Counted from the stretch's first letter, positions 1-9,061 are shown. The stretch is 64,000 bases of DNA from Clostridium neonatale (GCF_001458595.1 NZ_LN890328.1:231788-295787); one strand, 5' to 3'. The notes: generated by a model not told the origin, from the sequence alone. Numbers and translations are program-made.

Positions 1-25
1 GTAATTTGTGGAGGAGATGAATATA

Positions 26-991
26 ATGCCAGTAAGTATAACAAAAAATAATATAGATAAAAGGACTATTTTAAAAATGGTTCAGAAAGCTTTTCTAACA
101 GAAAAGGTTAAAGAGATTGTTGAACTAACAGAAGGATTCTTTAATGTTGCATTTAGAATTGGTTTAGAGGATAAAAATGTAATTCTTAAAATCGCACCTC
201 CAGTAGATACAGAAATTATGACATATGAAAAGAATATTATGTACAGTGAAGTGGATGTAATGAAAATAATAGCGGAAAAAGCACCTGTTCCAGTGCCAAA
301 AATTTTATTTTATGATAATAGTCATGATATTTGTGAAAGTGATTATTTCTTTATGGATATGTTACAAGGTAGCAGTTTTTCAAGTATTATGGACAATATG
401 TCACAAGAAGAAAAAGATAAAATATATTTTGAAATGGGGAAATATACCCAAATAATAAATAGTATTCAAAATAATAAATTTGGTTATTACGGTCAAAAAG
501 AAAAGCAAAATGAAAATTGGTATATAACATTTAAAGAAATGATAATGGATACATATTCTGATGCAAAGTATAAAGATATTATAATTCCCATTTCTCAAGA
601 AGAAATATTAATATTATTAGAAAAGGATAAAAACATTTTTGAAAATGTTCATACACCTAAATTAGTTCATTGGGATATATGGGCAGGAAATGTATTTGTG
701 AAAAACAACAGAATGGAAGGAATTATAGACTTTGAAAGATGTTTATGGGCAGATGAACTTATGGAAGTAGGGTTTAGAACATATGGTTATCAAAAGGCAT
801 TTTACAAAGGATATGGGATTGATAAATTAAGTGATGAAGAAAAACGAAGGGCAAAGTGGTATGATATATATTTGTTTTTAATTTCTTGCCTAGAATGTAG
901 GTATCGAATGTATGATAATACAGATACTTATGTTTGGGGATGTGATATGCTTAATAAGAGTATAGTAGAACTTTTGAAATCAAATAAGTAA
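26..991 (+). CDS. Aminoglycoside phosphotransferase (APH)-family kinase
   Basis: Protein-kinase-like fold phosphotransferase that probably phosphorylates a small hydroxylated molecule in the cytoplasm; the substrate cannot be told from sequence. The Brenner-type catalytic motif HWDIWAGN lies near residue 215 and the metal-binding IIDFE (in place of DFG) near 234. An N-terminal lobe with VILKIAPP resembles the ATP-binding strand. I chose the ATG at 26 because GGAGGAG at 10-16 sits nine bases upstream; a GTG at 8 and an ATG at 17 are in frame but badly spaced. It stands alone, as do most genes in this region. It could be a drug-resistance enzyme or a homoserine/choline-type kinase; the family call is firm, the substrate open. 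Confidence 0.85.
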   Translation: MPVSITKNNIDKRTILKMVQKAFLTEKVKEIVELTEGFFNVAFRIGLEDKNVILKIAPPVDTEIMTYEKNIMYSEVDVMKIIAEKAPVPVPKILFYDNSHDICESDYFFMDMLQGSSFSSIMDNMSQEEKDKIYFEMGKYTQIINSIQNNKFGYYGQKEKQNENWYITFKEMIMDTYSDAKYKDIIIPISQEEILILLEKDKNIFENVHTPKLVHWDIWAGNVFVKNNRMEGIIDFERCLWADELMEVGFRTYGYQKAFYKGYGIDKLSDEEKRRAKWYDIYLFLISCLECRYRMYDNTDTYVWGCDMLNKSIVELLKSNK

Positions 992-1055
992 AATTAGCAC
1001 TTCAACATATCTAGTATGACAATTCTAATTTGTTATTAGAATAGGAGATTGATAT

Positions 1056-1202
1056 ATGATCGAATATAAAAATGGAAACGAATATTGGAATGGTCATGAA
1101 TGTGATGGAAATTTTATATTTCGTACTTTAGCAGATATGTTTCCAGGAGATTATGAAAAATACATGAAAGAATCATTGGAGTTTAAAAAGAATCATAATT
1201 AA
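1056..1202 (+). CDS. Small conserved-looking hypothetical protein (48 aa)
   Basis: A 48-codon frame with TAGGAGAT just upstream of ATG. The product is acidic and aromatic-rich (starts MIEYKNGNEYWNGHECDGNF and ends FKKNHN), with no signal peptide or membrane segment. I do not recognise a family. Its stop codon abuts the -35 box of the merR promoter, so it does not share that promoter. It could also be the remnant of a longer gene. Confidence 0.5.
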   Translation: MIEYKNGNEYWNGHECDGNFIFRTLADMFPGDYEKYMKESLEFKKNHN

Positions 1203-1233
1203 TTGACTTTGACGCGATGTCGTCCTTTATAAT
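1203..1233 (+). promoter_or_regulatory. MerR-type promoter with 19-bp spacer and operator
   Basis: TTGACT at 1203-1208 and TATAAT at 1228-1233 are separated by 19 bp, the over-long spacer typical of promoters activated by DNA-twisting MerR regulators. Inside the spacer is an imperfect dyad, GACGnnATnnCGTC (about 1211-1224). It lies 25 bp before the merR gene, so autoregulation is likely. The sequence is seen directly; the regulation is inferred from the family. Confidence 0.75.
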
Positions 1234-1257
1234 CAATTTCAGAAAGGAGATGAGGGG

Positions 1258-2229
1258 ATGGAGCTTACAACAATAAGTCAGGTTTCAAAAGAATATAATG
1301 TTAGCACAAGAACTTTGAGGTATTATGAAAAGATTGGTTTACTAAATAGCTGCAAGAAAGAGGATTATGCTTATCGTACTTATGATGATGAAGCAATTAG
1401 ACGTCTGCAGCAGATAATTATTCTTAGAAAACTTAGAATACCATTAAAACAGATTGCTTTTATTTTTGAGAATAATGATTTATCACAAAGGCTTAAGATA
1501 TTTCAGAAAAATATAAAAGAACTTGAAGAAGAAATATCGGCTAGGAGTACTGTTCGTAACGTATTAAAAGAATTTGTGGACAAGTTGAGTGAACATATTA
1601 GACTTAAAAGCAATTTTGATCTACTTAATGATAAAGAAATTTTGACACTTGTTGAATCCTTGAGCCTTTCAAAAATTAATTTAAAGGAGAAGAAGTCTAT
1701 GGAAGAAATAAACAATGCAAACAACACAATTGATAAAATGAAAGATGTGAGGATAATATATATTCCTCCAATGACCATTGCTTCAAGTCATTTTATAGGA
1801 CCAAATCCTGAAGATGCTGCACAAAAACAAATTGATGAATTTATAAGAGCAGTCAGATTAAATGAAATAAAGCCTGATTTTAGAGTGCTTGGTTTTAATA
1901 ATCCATCACCTAATGAAGATCAAGAGTATTATGGGTATGAATTTTGGGTTACAATTCCGGAAAACATGAATGTACCAGAACCACTTACAAAAAAGAACTT
2001 TGATGGTGGATTATATGCTGCGCACTGCATTAAGATGGGGGATTTTCATGAGTGGCAGCAGTTCTTTGAATGGGCAAAAAATAATCCAGAATATGATATT
2101 GATTACCGGGAGCCTTACGGGATGGGTGGATGTCTTGAAGAACATTTGAATGCTTTCACTTACTATACTTCTAAAGAAAAGCAGTTTATACAACTAGATT
2201 TGCTTATACCAATAAAGAAAAAATCATAA
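1258..2229 (+). CDS. MerR-family regulator with C-terminal effector-binding domain
   Basis: Transcription activator of the BmrR/TipA type. Residues 1-70 form the winged helix MerR DNA-binding domain (STRTLRYYEKIGLL). Residues about 70-120 form the dimerising coiled coil. Residues about 160-320 form a GyrI/BmrR-like small-molecule pocket (YYGYEFWVTIPENM, with conserved acidic and aromatic residues). AGAAAGGAGATG supports the ATG at 1258. The 19-bp-spacer promoter directly upstream suggests it controls itself and perhaps the flavodoxin gene that follows. The ligand is probably a hydrophobic or cationic compound, by analogy only. Confidence 0.88.
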   Translation: MELTTISQVSKEYNVSTRTLRYYEKIGLLNSCKKEDYAYRTYDDEAIRRLQQIIILRKLRIPLKQIAFIFENNDLSQRLKIFQKNIKELEEEISARSTVRNVLKEFVDKLSEHIRLKSNFDLLNDKEILTLVESLSLSKINLKEKKSMEEINNANNTIDKMKDVRIIYIPPMTIASSHFIGPNPEDAAQKQIDEFIRAVRLNEIKPDFRVLGFNNPSPNEDQEYYGYEFWVTIPENMNVPEPLTKKNFDGGLYAAHCIKMGDFHEWQQFFEWAKNNPEYDIDYREPYGMGGCLEEHLNAFTYYTSKEKQFIQLDLLIPIKKKS

Positions 2230-2388
2230 TTATAGACACAATTGGTGGTATGCCCTAAATATTAAGTTTTTAAATTCTTTGAATAATATAAAATAAATAT
2301 ATGAACTTATCTCAATTTTAATTTTGAAGATGCAAAAAAATTATATTAATTTTATGTGATAATAACAAATTGAAAGTGAGGAGAAAAA

Positions 2389-2811
2389 ATGAAAACAATA
2401 ATTATGTATTATACATTAGGTGGAACATCAAAAAAAGAAGCAGAACGTATAGCAAGTGAAAATGAGAATGTAGTTATTTGTGAGGTACAGCAAAAGAAAA
2501 AATATAATATTTTTACAGCATTTATTTTAGGATGCCCAAAGGCAATGAAGAGACAAGTGGTAGAAATAAAAGATGTACAATATGATTTATCAGATTTTGA
2601 TCGAATCATATTTGTGGCTCCAATATGGGCTGGATTTCCAGTTCCTGCATTTAATGCAATGGTTAATTTATTGCCAGCAGGAAAAGAGGTTGAAATTTTT
2701 ATGTGTTCAGGAGGTGGAGAAGCTCCAAAGAGTGAAGAAGGCACTAAAAAAATGATTCAAGATAAAAACTGCAAATTGATAGCTTATCATAATATTAAAG
2801 TTTCTAAATAG
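2389..2811 (+). CDS. Flavodoxin-like protein
   Basis: A 140-residue FMN-binding electron carrier or quinone reductase-like protein. The start YYTLGGTSKKEAERIA is in the place of the flavodoxin phosphate loop (usually T/S-x-T-G-x-T), and VAPIWAGFPVPAFNAMV matches the flavin-contacting 50s-60s loop. GTGAGGAG precedes the ATG. It follows merR by 160 bp and ends in a strong terminator. The canonical P-loop is altered, so FMN binding is likely but not certain. Confidence 0.75.
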   Translation: MKTIIMYYTLGGTSKKEAERIASENENVVICEVQQKKKYNIFTAFILGCPKAMKRQVVEIKDVQYDLSDFDRIIFVAPIWAGFPVPAFNAMVNLLPAGKEVEIFMCSGGGEAPKSEEGTKKMIQDKNCKLIAYHNIKVSK

Positions 2812-2840
2812 TATAAGAGAAAGTATGGATTAAGAAGGAA

Positions 2841-2900
2841 ACAATAGAACTGTTTTCAAATTATATAATAGAATTTGAAAACAGTTCTATTGTATTATTT
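2841..2900. terminator. Rho-independent terminator, 22-bp perfect stem
   Basis: Arms 2841-2862 and 2872-2893 are exact reverse complements with a 9-nt loop, followed by a T-rich tail. It closes the flavodoxin transcript. Confidence 0.8.
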
Positions 2901-3000
2901 AACCCATGTAACTACTTCATTAAATCCAATGCTATGTCTACATTAAAATATTATTAGCTATATTGACATAAAATATAATCTATATAGAATAGTATTATGA

Positions 3001-3120
3001 AGCAGGGGAAGAAGAGAGGATTATATAAAAGTAAGGCAATGGACACTTTTTGCTAGAAATGAAAATGCTATAGAAGAGTTTAAAGAATATATAAAAAAGA
3101 ATTATAAAGTACATATTTAA
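3001..3120 (+). pseudogene. Open fragment without start (gene remnant)
   Basis: A frame of 39 codons encodes a lysine-rich, protein-like stretch (contains VRQWTLFARNENAIEEFKEY) ending at TAA 3118-3120. It begins after an in-frame TGA with no start codon or ribosome site. It looks like the 3' end of a lost gene; I do not recognise the family. Confidence 0.35.
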
Positions 3121-3149
3121 GAAATTATAAGTTATTTTGGAGGATAGAC

Positions 3150-3380
3150 ATGGATAAGTTTTTAATTAAAAATACAACAAGAGCAGAAAGAGAAAAGATT
3201 GTAAGGGATTCATTAGGATATAGTGATATTTGTTGTGAAGATACTTCAGACGGATATGATATGTATCAGCCATATATTGATGGAGAAAAAGAAATTTCAG
3301 AAATAACTGCATCATATAAAGCAAATTATGTATCTGAATCTTTAAACGATTTTGGAAATGGAAGATGTCGTGTAAAGTAA
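3150..3380 (+). CDS. Small conserved clostridial hypothetical protein (76 aa)
   Basis: Acidic cytosolic protein beginning MDKFLIKNTTRAEREKIV with a central CCEDTSDGYDMYQPYIDGE segment. I recall proteins with this N-terminus and the YQPYIDGE motif as short conserved clostridial proteins of unknown role, which makes it more likely to be real. TTTTGGAGG precedes the ATG and a GC-rich terminator follows. No function can be assigned. Confidence 0.65.
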   Translation: MDKFLIKNTTRAEREKIVRDSLGYSDICCEDTSDGYDMYQPYIDGEKEISEITASYKANYVSESLNDFGNGRCRVK

Positions 3381-3403
3381 TTTAATAATATTATTAATAT
3401 AAG

Positions 3404-3427
3404 ATTCCCCACTTGGGGAATTTTTTT
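3404..3427 (+). terminator. Rho-independent terminator
   Basis: ATTCCCC (3404-3410) pairs with GGGGAAT (3415-3421) around a 4-nt loop and runs into seven T's. One of the few GC-rich stretches in the area. Confidence 0.9.
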
Positions 3428-3618
3428 GTTTAGATATATTATAAGTATGGGGAATAGTAGAAATTACAAATAAATAAGGAATATATTTTTTACTTATTTC
3501 ATAGTGCAATATTAGTAAATATGTTATAATTTACTAACGTACAAATACCTGTTTTTTAACATATAAATTGTTAACATTAGGCTACACTAGAGAATCAATG
3601 ATATTAGGAGGAAAAAGT

Positions 3619-3915
3619 TTGAAAGCATCTTTTTTTATTGGATTACTTGTATGTATATCAGCAATTTTAATTGGCTTTATGTTAAATGATTATAATATAG
3701 CATTTAAAATAACTGGAATTGTAAGTGTCGCATGCTTAATTATAGTAGGTATATTAAATGGAGCATTTATTAGTGGTGATAAATACAGATTTAATCTTTT
3801 TAGTGAAACGAAAGAAGATAATAATAAAAAAGTCAAAATTACATATCGCTTATTATTATTAGCTTTTCCTAACATAGTAGTGACAATAATAATATTTGTA
3901 TACTTAATGAAATAA
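3619..3915 (+). CDS. Small membrane protein, DUF5316-like
   Basis: About 98 residues with three predicted membrane segments (near residues 3-22, 30-50 and 76-97) and a polar middle containing SGDKYRFNLFSETKEDNNKK, which resembles the DUF5316 family of Bacillus and Clostridium. I place the start at TTG 3619 because AGGAGG lies at 3606-3611; the longer in-frame extension to 3568 has no ribosome site. A TATGTTATAAT promoter lies at 3520-3530. Function unknown. Confidence 0.65.
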   Translation: MKASFFIGLLVCISAILIGFMLNDYNIAFKITGIVSVACLIIVGILNGAFISGDKYRFNLFSETKEDNNKKVKITYRLLLLAFPNIVVTIIIFVYLMK

Positions 3916-4143
3916 AATATTTTAAAATATAATATTATTTATAAAAACTGAATTTACTAAAAAATATGTTTTGAAAAATAATGATATTATATTTAATATA
4001 TATGTTATAATTTAAAATGTAAATGATTTTACTTGTTATAATTTTTATAGTTATTGATATCTAGAGTTATAATGAGTGAAACCTTAGAGATACAGTATTA
4101 GTAACGGATATTTTTATAATACTAATGATTAGGAGGAGTTTTA

Positions 4144-4746
4144 ATGGATCGTAACATTACATTGAGAGAAGGACTTAAAGGTAAAACTTTTCTAGAAAAA
4201 ATAGATTATTTATGGACATACTATAAGATACATATAATTGCTATAGTAAGTATACTATTTTTACTATTCATTTTTATTTCAGATTCATTAAGTAGGAAAT
4301 CACCTTACTGTAATATTAAGTATATTGATAATAATATCAGCAATCAAGAATTAACTGTTGCAGCAGATAAACTTAATGATATAGTTTTAAAAAATAATAA
4401 AGATTACGTTATTAATTTTGATTCTCAGTTTGATATGATGCAAATTTCAAACAGGCAGGTGGATATTGCAATTGTAAGCAAAGAATTCTTTGAAGAGAAT
4501 TTTAAATATGATATGTTCTTAAACTTAGATACTCTTAATGGTGGTTCAGATTTACCTCTTGAAAAATATGGAGTGATTAAAAAACTTGATAGTTCAGGAA
4601 AAGAAGGAATTTATGGAATAGAGGCAAAAGATTTAAATATTTTAAAGGATATAAATTCAGAAAGAGATGATGGTATACTTGTAGTAATATCAAATACAGA
4701 TCATAATGAGAATGTAGTAAATGTATTGAAAGTATTTTTGAAATAG
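4144..4746 (+). CDS. Single-pass membrane protein, unknown function
   Basis: A 200-residue protein with a short cytosolic N-terminus (LKGKTFLEKIDYLWTYYKIH), one membrane helix at about residues 35-56, and an extracellular domain of some 140 residues. The N-terminal motif plus one helix recalls a group of clostridial conserved membrane proteins with no assigned role. AGGAGG supports the start and a terminator follows. A TATGTTATAAT promoter lies at 4001-4011. Confidence 0.65.
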   Translation: MDRNITLREGLKGKTFLEKIDYLWTYYKIHIIAIVSILFLLFIFISDSLSRKSPYCNIKYIDNNISNQELTVAADKLNDIVLKNNKDYVINFDSQFDMMQISNRQVDIAIVSKEFFEENFKYDMFLNLDTLNGGSDLPLEKYGVIKKLDSSGKEGIYGIEAKDLNILKDINSERDDGILVVISNTDHNENVVNVLKVFLK

Positions 4747-4794
4747 TTATATATTAATAATATATCATATTAAATCTGAATATTATGTGAAAGA

Positions 4795-4840
4795 AAAAGG
4801 CATGACAGAAAATAATTTTATGTTATGCCTTTTATATTTT
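4795..4840 (+). terminator. Rho-independent terminator
   Basis: AAAAGGCATGACA (4795-4807) pairs with TGTTATGCCTTTT (4821-4833) with one G-U pair, then a T-rich tail. Confidence 0.8.
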
Positions 4841-4868
4841 TATCTTATGTGGAGGAAATAAATTTATT

Positions 4869-5369
4869 ATGAAGATAGCAATAATAGGTTATAGTGGATC
4901 TGGAAAATCTACACTTGCAAAGAAAATAAGTGAAAAATACAATTACCCACTCCTATATTTGGATACTGTAAATTTTGAAGCTAATTGGAAGGAGCGTAAT
5001 AAAGAAGAAGCCAAAAGAATAGTAGAAGAATTTATGAAAAATGATTCATGGATTATAGATGGCAATTACTTTGATTTTTATCAGGATAGAAGAATGAAAG
5101 AAGCAGACAAAATAATATTCATGAACTTTCCAAGGCATGTGTGCTTTAAACAAGCTTATAAGAGATACTTAAATTCTAAAAAAAAAGTAAGAGAAAGTAT
5201 GTCAGAAGGCTGCGAGGAAAAATTTGATTTTGAATTTGCAAAATGGATTTTAATTGATGGAAGAAGCAAAAAATATAAAGAGAGATATGAAAATATCTGC
5301 AACAAATATAAAGATAAGGTGATAGTTTGCAGAAATAGGGATGATGTTAGAAATAGGATTGAAGTTTGA
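4869..5369 (+). CDS. P-loop kinase-like ATPase, FlaR/topology-modulation type
   Basis: 166-residue adenylate-kinase-like protein. Walker A is GYSGSGKST at residues 7-15; WIIDGNY near 57 and DKIIFMNFPR near 77 are typical of the DNA topology modulation protein (FlaR) family, small NTPases that probably phosphorylate or hydrolyse nucleotides. GGAGG lies upstream and the gene sits between two terminators, so it is transcribed alone. The family name is historical; the real activity is unknown. Confidence 0.8.
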   Translation: MKIAIIGYSGSGKSTLAKKISEKYNYPLLYLDTVNFEANWKERNKEEAKRIVEEFMKNDSWIIDGNYFDFYQDRRMKEADKIIFMNFPRHVCFKQAYKRYLNSKKKVRESMSEGCEEKFDFEFAKWILIDGRSKKYKERYENICNKYKDKVIVCRNRDDVRNRIEV

Positions 5370-5436
5370 TGTTAAATATTACATCTTACTAATAGCAGTT
5401 GATAAAGATGATTAAGATATAGCAATGCCTAAATTG

Positions 5437-5461
5437 CCATATTTTAATATGGTCTTTTTTT
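5437..5461 (+). terminator. Rho-independent terminator
   Basis: CCATAT (5437-5442) pairs with ATATGG (5447-5452), followed by a run of T's. Confidence 0.75.
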
Positions 5462-5507
5462 GTATTAATGAATGTTTTAGAAGAATAGTTTTAAAGGAGA
5501 CGTTATA

Positions 5508-6110
5508 ATGATACCAACAAGAAAGCAAGCAGAAGAGGAATTGAAATTAGCAGGACAGCTGAATCAGGGGTTATGGGAGGAGCATGCTAGAAATGTAGGG
5601 CGAGCAGCAGAAGAAATTGCTAAGCATTGTAAAGGTCTTGATTCAGATAAAGCATATGTTCTTGGATGCCTACATGATATAGGAAGAAGAGTAGGTATTG
5701 TTGGGGTTAAACATATAATCACAGGTTATGATTATGCAATGGAAAAAGGATGGGATGAGGTGGCGAGAGTTTGTTTAACTCATTCATATTCTGTTCAAGA
5801 TATTAAAGCTGAGATAGGAAAATTTGATATTACTGAAGAGGAATATAATAGAATAGACCGTTTTTTGAAATCTGTTAAATATGACGAATATGATAAGTTA
5901 ATAATTTTATGTGATTCATTGGCCACTGCACAGGGATTTTGTCTTTTGGAAAAACGATTTGTAGATACTACTAGAAGATATGGAGTTTTTCCTTTTACAA
6001 TTGATAGATGGAATGCAACTATAGAAATTAAAGAATATTTTGAAAAACAAATGGGATGTTCAGTTTATGATATATTACCAAATGTTAAAGAAACAACATT
6101 TATAGATTAA
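5508..6110 (+). CDS. HD-domain phosphohydrolase-like protein
   Basis: 200-residue HD-superfamily protein. The metal ligands are visible as H26 in LWEEHARNVG, HDIGRR near 56-57, H69 in VKHIITG and LCDSLA near 134. It probably hydrolyses a phosphomonoester or nucleotide in the cytoplasm. AAGGAGACG supports the start. The nitroreductase gene begins 60 bp later and may be co-transcribed. The paralogue at 17005 shares the fold but not close sequence. Confidence 0.8.
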   Translation: MIPTRKQAEEELKLAGQLNQGLWEEHARNVGRAAEEIAKHCKGLDSDKAYVLGCLHDIGRRVGIVGVKHIITGYDYAMEKGWDEVARVCLTHSYSVQDIKAEIGKFDITEEEYNRIDRFLKSVKYDEYDKLIILCDSLATAQGFCLLEKRFVDTTRRYGVFPFTIDRWNATIEIKEYFEKQMGCSVYDILPNVKETTFID

Positions 6111-6170
6111 TTGCAAAAAATTAATATAAAATATATGAAAAGAACTGATTATAAAAAGGGGGACATATAC

Positions 6171-6710
6171 ATGATTAAAGAAATTGAAATGCGAAGAAGT
6201 ATAAGAAAATATATTGACAAGCCAGTTGAAGAGGCGAAGATAACACAGATTCTTGAAAGTGCAAGACTTGCTCCATCAGGAAATAATACACAACCATGGC
6301 ATTATATAATAGTAAGATCTGAAGAGATGAGACAAAAAGTAATGGAGGCTTCTCATAATCAAAAATGGATGATGACAGCACCAGTATTTATTGTATGTGT
6401 TGCAGATGTGCGCTGCAGGATAAAGGATGACAGAGAAGTATACATAAATGATAGTAGTCCAGAAGATGAAGTAAAACGTATAATTAGAGACACTTCAATT
6501 TCAGTAGGATATATGCTTCTTGAAGCTAATAATGCAGGCCTTGGAGTTTGCTGGGTTGCAGAATTTACTCAAGAAGAAATTAGACCAGTTTTAAATATAC
6601 CTTCTGATAAATATGTAGTTGGAGTTATAACTGTTGGTTATCCAGATGAAAGCCCTAAACCTCGCCCAAGAAAGAATCTTGATAATATTGTGCATCATGA
6701 ATGCTGGTAA
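6171..6710 (+). CDS. Nitroreductase-family FMN oxidoreductase
   Basis: 179-residue NAD(P)H-dependent flavoprotein. The family signature RRSIRKYIDKPVE is at residues 9-21, SARLAPSGNNTQPWHYI at about 30-46 binds FMN, and the C-terminal VGYPDESPKPRPRK is typical. The start is ATG 6171, next to AAAGGGGGA; a longer frame reaching 6111 has no ribosome site. It may reduce nitroaromatics or quinones. Downstream of an HD-domain gene in the same direction with no terminator between. Confidence 0.9.
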   Translation: MIKEIEMRRSIRKYIDKPVEEAKITQILESARLAPSGNNTQPWHYIIVRSEEMRQKVMEASHNQKWMMTAPVFIVCVADVRCRIKDDREVYINDSSPEDEVKRIIRDTSISVGYMLLEANNAGLGVCWVAEFTQEEIRPVLNIPSDKYVVGVITVGYPDESPKPRPRKNLDNIVHHECW

Positions 6711-6788
6711 TTAATAAATATAATTTTTAAACATAGTCTTTTTTATTTAATATATTACAAAATAGCTATTTGATGGGGAGGAAGATTA

Positions 6789-7241
6789 ATGAATATAAAA
6801 ATAATACATACTGATAGCAGGAATAAGGATTTCATAAAACTTATAAAGTTATTGGATGATGATCTTAATGGGCAATATGGCGAATTACAAAAACAATATG
6901 ATAAACATAACAAAGTTGATTATATAAATGATGTTGTGATTATATATGATGATGAAGTACCAGTTGCATGTGGTGGATTTAAAGAACATGATAGTGAGTC
7001 TGTAGAGATGAAAAGAGTATTTGTAAAGAAAGAAAATAGAAGACAAGGATTATCTAAAAAAGTAATTAATGAACTTGAGAAATTAGTTCAAGCAAAAGGC
7101 TATAAATATGCTGTATTAGAAACAGGGAAAAAACAAATTGAAGCAATTAATTTATATAAAAGCAGTGGATATGAAATGATTGAAAATTATGGACCATATG
7201 TAGGATATGAAAATAGCATATGTATGAAGAAGGATCTGTAA
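6789..7241 (+). CDS. GNAT acetyltransferase
   Basis: 150-residue GCN5-related N-acetyltransferase. Motif A, the acetyl-CoA pyrophosphate loop, is KKENRRQGLSKKVI (about residues 79-92), preceded by the VEMKRVFV strand and followed by YKYAVLETGK and the C-terminal LYKSSGYE. GGGGAGGAAG supports the start. The substrate is unknown; the first of six GNATs between 6.8 and 26 kb. Confidence 0.88.
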   Translation: MNIKIIHTDSRNKDFIKLIKLLDDDLNGQYGELQKQYDKHNKVDYINDVVIIYDDEVPVACGGFKEHDSESVEMKRVFVKKENRRQGLSKKVINELEKLVQAKGYKYAVLETGKKQIEAINLYKSSGYEMIENYGPYVGYENSICMKKDL

Positions 7242-7335
7242 TATTTAAATTTTAGCTTATACATAGAAGAATTAATAACTTTTAAATCTTTCTGGAAAGA
7301 AGAGTGGGGAAAATGGATTTAAAGTCATGGAATAG

Positions 7336-7467
7336 TCAACAAATTGGCTTATTGATTTTTGGGGAAGAAAAAATGTGGCAGGAATCATATTGATGCCAGT
7401 TACAAGACATCATGTGGTTCATATAAATGAATCCGTGCGTGCAAAAAAGAAAGGTAAAGAAAAGTGA
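7336..7467 (+). pseudogene. Decayed gene fragment
   Basis: Between two GNAT genes, an open stretch without a start codon encodes about 43 residues (contains NWLIDFWGRKNVAGIILMPV and ends RAKKKGKEK) after an in-frame TAG at 7333. The composition is protein-like but the frame is broken upstream. The parent family is not recognised. The rest of the 356-bp gap has no other supported feature. Confidence 0.35.
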
Positions 7468-7597
7468 TATTATTAAGAAATAATATGGAATATCATTGGA
7501 TGACACAATATATGTAAATATTATATAATATTTATATGAAATGCTGAAATAGGTTTGTAACATAATCACATATAAATAAGTTAACGAGGTCACTAAT

Positions 7598-8053
7598 ATG
7601 GAAATTGAATTTATAACAGCATCTGAAGAGGATGCAGAAAAATTTGTAGAAGTGCAAAATAAATCATTTTATTCTGATTATTTAAAATATGGTATGTGTC
7701 CTGGATATGGAAGAAATGCTGAAGAGATAAGTGAAGCAATGAAAAATAATTTCGTATTCAAAATTGTTGCAGATAAAGAATTGGTAGGGAAAATAAGTGT
7801 AAAGCAAATTAAAGATGATGAATATCATGTGAATTGCCTTTGCATAATACCAGAATATGAAAATAAGATGATTGGACAAAAAGCAATAGCATTTATTGAA
7901 AAACAGTTTCCCCATGCTAAGAAATGGTCACTTGAAACGCCAGCAGATAAATTAAGAAATCATTATTTTTATAAAAAATGTGGATATAAAATAGTAGATA
8001 AAATGATTGATGGCACAGTAGAATTAGTAGTTTTTGAAAAAGAGATAAGTTAA
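7598..8053 (+). CDS. GNAT acetyltransferase
   Basis: 151-residue GNAT fold: an N-terminal FITASEEDAEKFVEVQNKSF, then the central YHVNCLCIIPEYENKMIGQK (acetyl-CoA site around residue 92, with the R/Q-x-x-G-x-G/A loop degenerate as ENKMIG), then KKWSLETP and HYFYKKCGYK. GAGGT lies upstream. Substrate unknown. The weak motif A makes it less typical than its neighbours. Confidence 0.82.
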   Translation: MEIEFITASEEDAEKFVEVQNKSFYSDYLKYGMCPGYGRNAEEISEAMKNNFVFKIVADKELVGKISVKQIKDDEYHVNCLCIIPEYENKMIGQKAIAFIEKQFPHAKKWSLETPADKLRNHYFYKKCGYKIVDKMIDGTVELVVFEKEIS

Positions 8054-8108
8054 ATTAGCTTAAAAGTAATTTAAATATAAAAAATAATTTGAAATGAGAG
8101 GTTATAAA

Positions 8109-8579
8109 ATGAATACTTTTGAAAAAGCATTGAAAACGCTGGAAGAACTATTTAGTAAGGATTATCAATTTGCATTAGCCACATCAAAGGACAATATACC
8201 ATCAGTTAGATTTGTAGATACTTTTTATGATGATGGGAGGTTTTATATTGTTACGTATGCAAAATCACAAAAAACAATTGAATTAGAGTCAAATTGTAAT
8301 GTTTCACTTTGCAATAAATTATATAGATTTAATGGAAAAGCTTATAATATAGGACATCCCGTAAAAGAAGAAAACAAAGAAATAAGAAGTGAGTTAATTA
8401 AAGTATTTGAACCTTGGTACTTTGAACATAATAATGAGGATGATGAAAATATGTGCTATATAAAAGTAGAATTAGATAATGGCTTCTTCTATAAAGATGG
8501 TACTGGCTATAAGGTTAATTTTGCGTCAAAGGAAGCAGAAGAATTTCCATTTGATTTTGATAGTGTAATGATAGAGTAA
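8109..8579 (+). CDS. Pyridoxamine 5'-phosphate oxidase-family protein
   Basis: 156-residue split-barrel flavin-binding protein. FALATSKDNIPSVRFVDTFY is the typical first strands of PNPOx-like proteins; the family binds FMN, F420 or haem and often reduces small molecules. A GAGAGG sequence before ATG 8109 favours it over the in-frame ATG 8094. It follows a GNAT and precedes a SnoaL-like gene, all on the same strand with short gaps. Confidence 0.8.
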   Translation: MNTFEKALKTLEELFSKDYQFALATSKDNIPSVRFVDTFYDDGRFYIVTYAKSQKTIELESNCNVSLCNKLYRFNGKAYNIGHPVKEENKEIRSELIKVFEPWYFEHNNEDDENMCYIKVELDNGFFYKDGTGYKVNFASKEAEEFPFDFDSVMIE

Positions 8580-8670
8580 AGTGAAATAACTAAATATTTT
8601 CAAGTATATGAAGAAAGAATTGCAAGAGATAAATAGTAATTTAGTTTTGGATACAAGGAGATAAGTGGAT

Positions 8671-9045
8671 ATGGCTGAAAGAGAAAAATTAATAAAAAGA
8701 TATTTTGAATCTTGGGTTAAAAATGACATAAGTTCTTTAGAAGAGGTATTTGATAATTCTATAATATATAGTGAATGCTATGGCCCAGAATACAGAGGAT
8801 TAAAACAAGTTAAGCAGTGGTTTGAAGATTGGAATAAGAAAGGGAAAGTTATACGCTGGGATATTAAATCATTTATTCATGATAATAATGTAACTGCTGT
8901 TGAATGGTTTTTTCAATGTAAATATAATGATGAAATAAGCTCTTTTGATGGTGTTTCATTAATCGTTTTTAATGGAAATGGAAAAATAATAAGCTTAAAA
9001 GAATTTCAGTCAAAATATGAACACAATTATCCTTATGGAGTATAG
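8671..9045 (+). CDS. SnoaL-like/NTF2-fold protein
   Basis: 124-residue alpha+beta cone of the NTF2 superfamily: helices ERLIK-like at the N-terminus, YFESWVKNDISSLEEVFDNS, then WDIKSFIHDNNVTAVEWFFQ and a C-terminal sheet. Such proteins bind or isomerise small hydrophobic molecules, or are orphan. ATG 8671 is spaced 10 nt from AAGGAG; GTG 8665 is the alternative. Function open. Confidence 0.75.
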   Translation: MAEREKLIKRYFESWVKNDISSLEEVFDNSIIYSECYGPEYRGLKQVKQWFEDWNKKGKVIRWDIKSFIHDNNVTAVEWFFQCKYNDEISSFDGVSLIVFNGNGKIISLKEFQSKYEHNYPYGV

Positions 9046-9061
9046 AAGATAAGAATTAGGA

